From an uncultured Enterobacter sp. (GTDB lineage Bacteria; Pseudomonadota; Gammaproteobacteria; Enterobacterales; Enterobacteriaceae), in contig CAMKZP010000132.1 in the NCBI GenBank assembly GCA_946477805.1, forward strand, positions 1-8,450: a stretch of 8,450 nt of DNA, given 5' to 3'. The notes beneath the pieces are model-generated. The model saw only the letters and a program-made list of their open reading frames with translations. It had not been told where the DNA came from and did not search any database. Shown here piece after piece: positions 6,564 through 8,450 of this stretch. Every line of letters begins with the position of its first letter. Position 1 is the stretch's first letter. A program made the position numbers and the translations under genes.

Positions 6564-6647
6564 GGGGTTAAGCGGAAGGTGGTTGAAGCGGTAACCATAA
6601 ACTAAATTCTGATTAACCCCGGTCACAGGAATGTTTAGCGGGGCTAA
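6564..6647. repeat. Inverted and direct short repeats upstream of the pilin gene
   Basis: GGGGTTAA at 6564-6571 is the exact reverse complement of TTAACCCC at 6613-6620, with 41 bases between. A third related copy, GGGGCTAA, is at 6640-6647. Inside the loop, GGTT and AACC at 6581-6596 could form a small nested stem. The set could be an operator for a local regulator or RNA structure in a long leader. It may also be chance. Confidence 0.35.
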
Positions 6648-6709
6648 CATATTGAGCTGTATAAATAAAATATGGCAAGCGAACGGAGACATCTTCTGGA
6701 GGGTGGTAA

Positions 6710-7282
6710 ATGAAAAGAAAACGCCTTTTGATATGTGCAGGCGCCCTGCTGGCTGCAACAACGGTTCCTCAGGCGCTGGCGGTCACCAGCAGCGGTACGA
6801 TTGGCGCGACGCTGACGCTGACCAACGGCTGTCTGATCAACGGATCGCCAACCCAAAACGGGATTAACTTCGGGTCGCTCGATTTCGGGACACATCCTGC
6901 AACGTTCTCCACGCTGACCACCCAGCTGACCGGGGCCAGCGGAGGGAATACCTTCACCATTCAATGTACAACCGCCAGCTATACGGTCGCGATTACCGGG
7001 AACACAAACTCCACGGCCCCCGGCACGGTTGTCGGCACGCCCGGCACGCCTGCACGCTATCTGATCAATACCGCGAACGCGGCGCAGGGGGTGGCCTACA
7101 GCCTCTACAGCGACAGCGGGTTTAACAACATCATCGCCAATAACGCGGCGCTGCCTATCGCCTCCACGGCGGGCGGGGTGAACAGCTATACCCTGTACGG
7201 GCGTATCACCGGCGGAGGAAACAGCGTCACGGTTGTACCGGGAACCTACACCGACACCATTAACGTCAGCGTAACTTACTAG
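6710..7282 (+). CDS. Spore coat U domain pilin subunit (Csu-type), first gene
   Basis: A secreted subunit of an archaic chaperone-usher pilus, the class typified by the Acinetobacter Csu pilus used in biofilm attachment. The 190-residue product has a signal peptide (about 1-24: basic MKRKR, hydrophobic core, cleavage after ALA). The mature part is an SCPU domain with the hallmark FGSLDFGTH (54-62), a cysteine pair C41 and C86 likely to form a disulfide, and many short Gly/Thr/Ser/Asn-rich beta strands. It ends in alternating INVSVTY, the strand pattern that chaperones recognise. The start is ATG at 6710 with a strong GGAGGG (6698-6703) at 6 bases. Its first place in the operon and strong ribosome site suit the major subunit (CsuA/B role), which is inference. 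The next pilin starts 8 bases after the stop. Confidence 0.9.
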   Translation: MKRKRLLICAGALLAATTVPQALAVTSSGTIGATLTLTNGCLINGSPTQNGINFGSLDFGTHPATFSTLTTQLTGASGGNTFTIQCTTASYTVAITGNTNSTAPGTVVGTPGTPARYLINTANAAQGVAYSLYSDSGFNNIIANNAALPIASTAGGVNSYTLYGRITGGGNSVTVVPGTYTDTINVSVTY

Positions 7283-7290
7283 CACCCGCC

Positions 7291-7836
7291 ATGAAGGCAT
7301 TTTTGGGTCTGCGCAAATGCGCAGAGGGATCCGTGCACCCTTTTTTTGCACTGATGGTGGGGCTGATGTTCACCCCTGGGGCCGGCGCCGTGACGTCTCA
7401 GTCGTTCAGGGTCAGCGCCACCGTCGTGCCGGGCTGCTCGGTCACCACCGGCACCGGCGGGCTTTTTGGCACGCTGGATTTTGGCACCCATACCGGGGTG
7501 GAAAGCGCCCCGGTCAGCACCAGCTTTGTCCCTAACGGCGCGCTGTCCATTGCCTGCACGCCGGGCGTGGCGCTGAGCATGAGCATCAACGGCGGCCTGA
7601 ACTACGCCTCCGTTCGGCGGATGACGCGTTCAGGGGGAACCGACGCGGTGGGATACCGCCTCTACAGCAGCAGCTCGCTGGCGGCAAACAGCGAGATTGG
7701 GGTCAACCAGGCTATACCGGTGACCTATACCAACAGCAACAACATTGCGCTGCCACTTTTTGGCGTGGCGCTTCTGACGGGGTTTAGCCCGGCAGGTTCG
7801 TATTCAGATCAACTCACCGTGACCTTGTCATGGTGA
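7291..7836 (+). CDS. Spore coat U domain pilin subunit (Csu-type), second gene
   Basis: A second SCPU-domain pilus subunit of 181 residues, clearly related to but divergent from the one upstream. It shares FGTLDFGTH (59-67), a cysteine pair (C49, C89), a YRLYSSSS segment like YSLYSDSG, and a C-terminal QLTVTLSW strand ending in an aromatic residue. Residues 1-33 form a long signal peptide ending in GAGA. The ATG at 7291 has no clear ribosome site and may depend on coupling to the first pilin 8 bases away. An in-frame GTG at 7333 has AGAGGG at 4 bases but would leave a signal peptide without basic residues, so I keep 7291. It ends in tandem TGA-TAA stops. A minor pilin role (like CsuA or CsuB) is likely; the exact equivalent is not settled. 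Confidence 0.87.
   Translation: MKAFLGLRKCAEGSVHPFFALMVGLMFTPGAGAVTSQSFRVSATVVPGCSVTTGTGGLFGTLDFGTHTGVESAPVSTSFVPNGALSIACTPGVALSMSINGGLNYASVRRMTRSGGTDAVGYRLYSSSSLAANSEIGVNQAIPVTYTNSNNIALPLFGVALLTGFSPAGSYSDQLTVTLSW
7308..7325 (+). other. GC-rich hairpin near the start of the second pilin gene
   Basis: TCTGCGC (7308-7314) pairs over 7 bp with GCGCAGA (7319-7325) around the loop AAAT. It begins 17 bases after the second pilin ATG. The T7 run at 7341-7347 is too far away for a canonical terminator. The hairpin could slow ribosomes or block mRNA decay, setting the ratio between the first pilin and later genes. That role is speculation; the pairing itself is seen. Confidence 0.4.
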
Positions 7837-7852
7837 TAAAGGGAGAGCATCA

Positions 7853-8450
7853 ATGAAGCCAGAATTCAGGCGGTTTTGCCTGGTCAGCCTGTTGGGAATC
7901 ACGGCCTTCGCCGGCGAGGCGCGCGCGGCGGCGACCATTTTATTGTGGCCCATCGATCCGTGGCTATCGGCCGATGCCAACGCGACGGAGCTGTGGATCC
8001 AGAATCAGGGAAACAGCGCCACGACGATGCAGGTGCGCATCGTTCGCTGGAAACAGGAGGGGGGATACGAACGCTACACCGCCCAGCAGGACGTGGTCGC
8101 CAGCCCGCCGATTGTCACCATAGGCAAAGGCAGCAAACAGCTTATCCGCCTGATTAAACAGGGCACGATTCCGATGGGCGTCGAACAAGCCTACCGCATC
8201 ATCGTGGATGAAATTCCCCAGCCCGACGCCAAAGCCGACCCCACTATCGGCCTCAAGCTGCAGATGCGCTATTCCATTCCGCTCTTCGTTTACGGACAAG
8301 GCATCCCGACCGTCGCCGAGGGCGCCCACCATGCACTCGTGGAGACGAAAAACCTGAGCTGGCGCGTGACGCAGGAAGGCGGCCGCCCGGCGCTGGAGGT
8401 GCGCAACAGGAGGGATGTGCACGTCAGGCTCAGCCAGGTCACGCTGGAGC
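7853..8450 (+). CDS. Periplasmic pilus chaperone, PapD-like (CsuC type), cut by the window end
   Basis: Archaic-type chaperones fold pilin subunits in the periplasm and hand them to the outer-membrane usher. The frame opens at ATG 7853 and stays open to the window end, giving 199 residues with no stop; roughly 40-60 residues are probably missing. A signal peptide is seen at about 1-26, ending in ARA-A. The mature start has the WPIDPWL motif, followed by TELWIQNQG, QVRIVRW, VVASPPIVTI, GKGSKQLIRLI and YRIIVDEIPQP. The first-domain end RYSIPLFVYG follows, then the start of domain two. The Lys of GSKQLIR fits the conserved basic residue that binds the subunit C-terminus. GGGAG (7841-7845) lies 7 bases before the ATG, and the gap to the second pilin is 16 bases. 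An usher gene should follow. Confidence 0.9.
   Translation, partial: MKPEFRRFCLVSLLGITAFAGEARAAATILLWPIDPWLSADANATELWIQNQGNSATTMQVRIVRWKQEGGYERYTAQQDVVASPPIVTIGKGSKQLIRLIKQGTIPMGVEQAYRIIVDEIPQPDAKADPTIGLKLQMRYSIPLFVYGQGIPTVAEGAHHALVETKNLSWRVTQEGGRPALEVRNRRDVHVRLSQVTLE

Larger units (their letters stand above)
6281..6709. promoter_or_regulatory. AT-rich divergent intergenic region
   Basis: These 429 bases separate the minus-strand symporter from the plus-strand pilin gene and hold no convincing gene. They are visibly richer in A and T than the coding DNA on either side, most of all at 6301-6420 and 6490-6540. Besides the CRP site and repeats listed separately, possible + strand -10 boxes are TATGAT (6505-6510) and TATAAA with a TG before it (6658-6665). 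Neither has a good -35 box. For the minus strand several T/A-rich boxes are possible and none stands out. AT-rich DNA ahead of a pilus operon is a common target of H-NS silencing; that is inference here. Confidence 0.6.

Noticed and set aside
6513..6867. Small open frames at 6513-6761 (minus) and 6631-6867 (plus) around the pilin start
   Set aside because: Both run into the pilin gene in the wrong frame, lack ribosome sites and show no recognisable protein features.
7341..7347. T7 run as a phase-variation switch in the second pilin
   Set aside because: Seven bases is short for slipped-strand switching and the frame is intact; one sequence cannot show variation.
7964..8422. 152-codon open frame on the minus strand opposite the chaperone
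   Set aside because: The plus strand encodes a clear PapD-like chaperone open to the window end; the minus frame is its shadow.
1..8450. CRISPR arrays, tRNA or rRNA genes, insertion sequences, phage genes, origins
   Set aside because: I looked for regular spaced repeats, cloverleaf-like sequence, transposase-like frames and similar signals and saw none.

Overview
The window comes from a motile enterobacterium. Gene order and protein sequences point to the Enterobacter group (Enterobacter, Lelliottia or Leclercia) rather than Escherichia; I cannot name a species. The FlhC, MotA, MotB, CheA and CheW products are very close to the E. coli proteins as I remember them, but with consistent substitutions and an enlarged CheA.

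Positions 1-50 are almost certainly not chromosomal. Bases 1-12 equal the 3' end of the Tn5/Nextera mosaic-end adapter. Bases 13-40 are the reverse complement of flhC sequence that should lie just upstream of base 41. The window therefore starts at a contig end with a fold-back library artefact, and trustworthy sequence begins near 41.

Positions 41-4924 hold the flagellar and chemotaxis block on the + strand: the 3' two thirds of flhC (flagellar master regulator subunit), then motA, motB, cheA and cheW (stator, histidine kinase, coupling protein). A strong sigma-28-type promoter lies inside the flhC coding region. A strong intrinsic terminator sits between that promoter and motA. motA and motB overlap by 4 bp, and motB, cheA and cheW follow at 4 and 19 bp, so they form one operon.

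Positions 4925-5026 carry three hairpins that end the cheW transcript. In E. coli, receptor genes and cheRBYZ follow cheW; here the next gene is a convergent SLC1-type dicarboxylate/amino acid:cation symporter (5027-6280, minus strand).

Positions 6281-6709 form an AT-rich divergent intergenic region with a perfect-core CRP site and several short repeats. From 6710 to the right edge lies the start of an archaic (Csu-type) chaperone-usher pilus operon: two spore-coat-U-domain pilins and the 5' part of a PapD-like chaperone, cut by the window end. An usher and a tip adhesin would be expected beyond the window.

The left half makes and steers flagella; the right half looks like accessory cargo (nutrient uptake and surface attachment) placed directly after cheW. 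I see no wholly new system. The items most worth checking are the terminator inside the motA leader, the cargo inserted in the chemotaxis locus, and the altered cation-site residues of the symporter.
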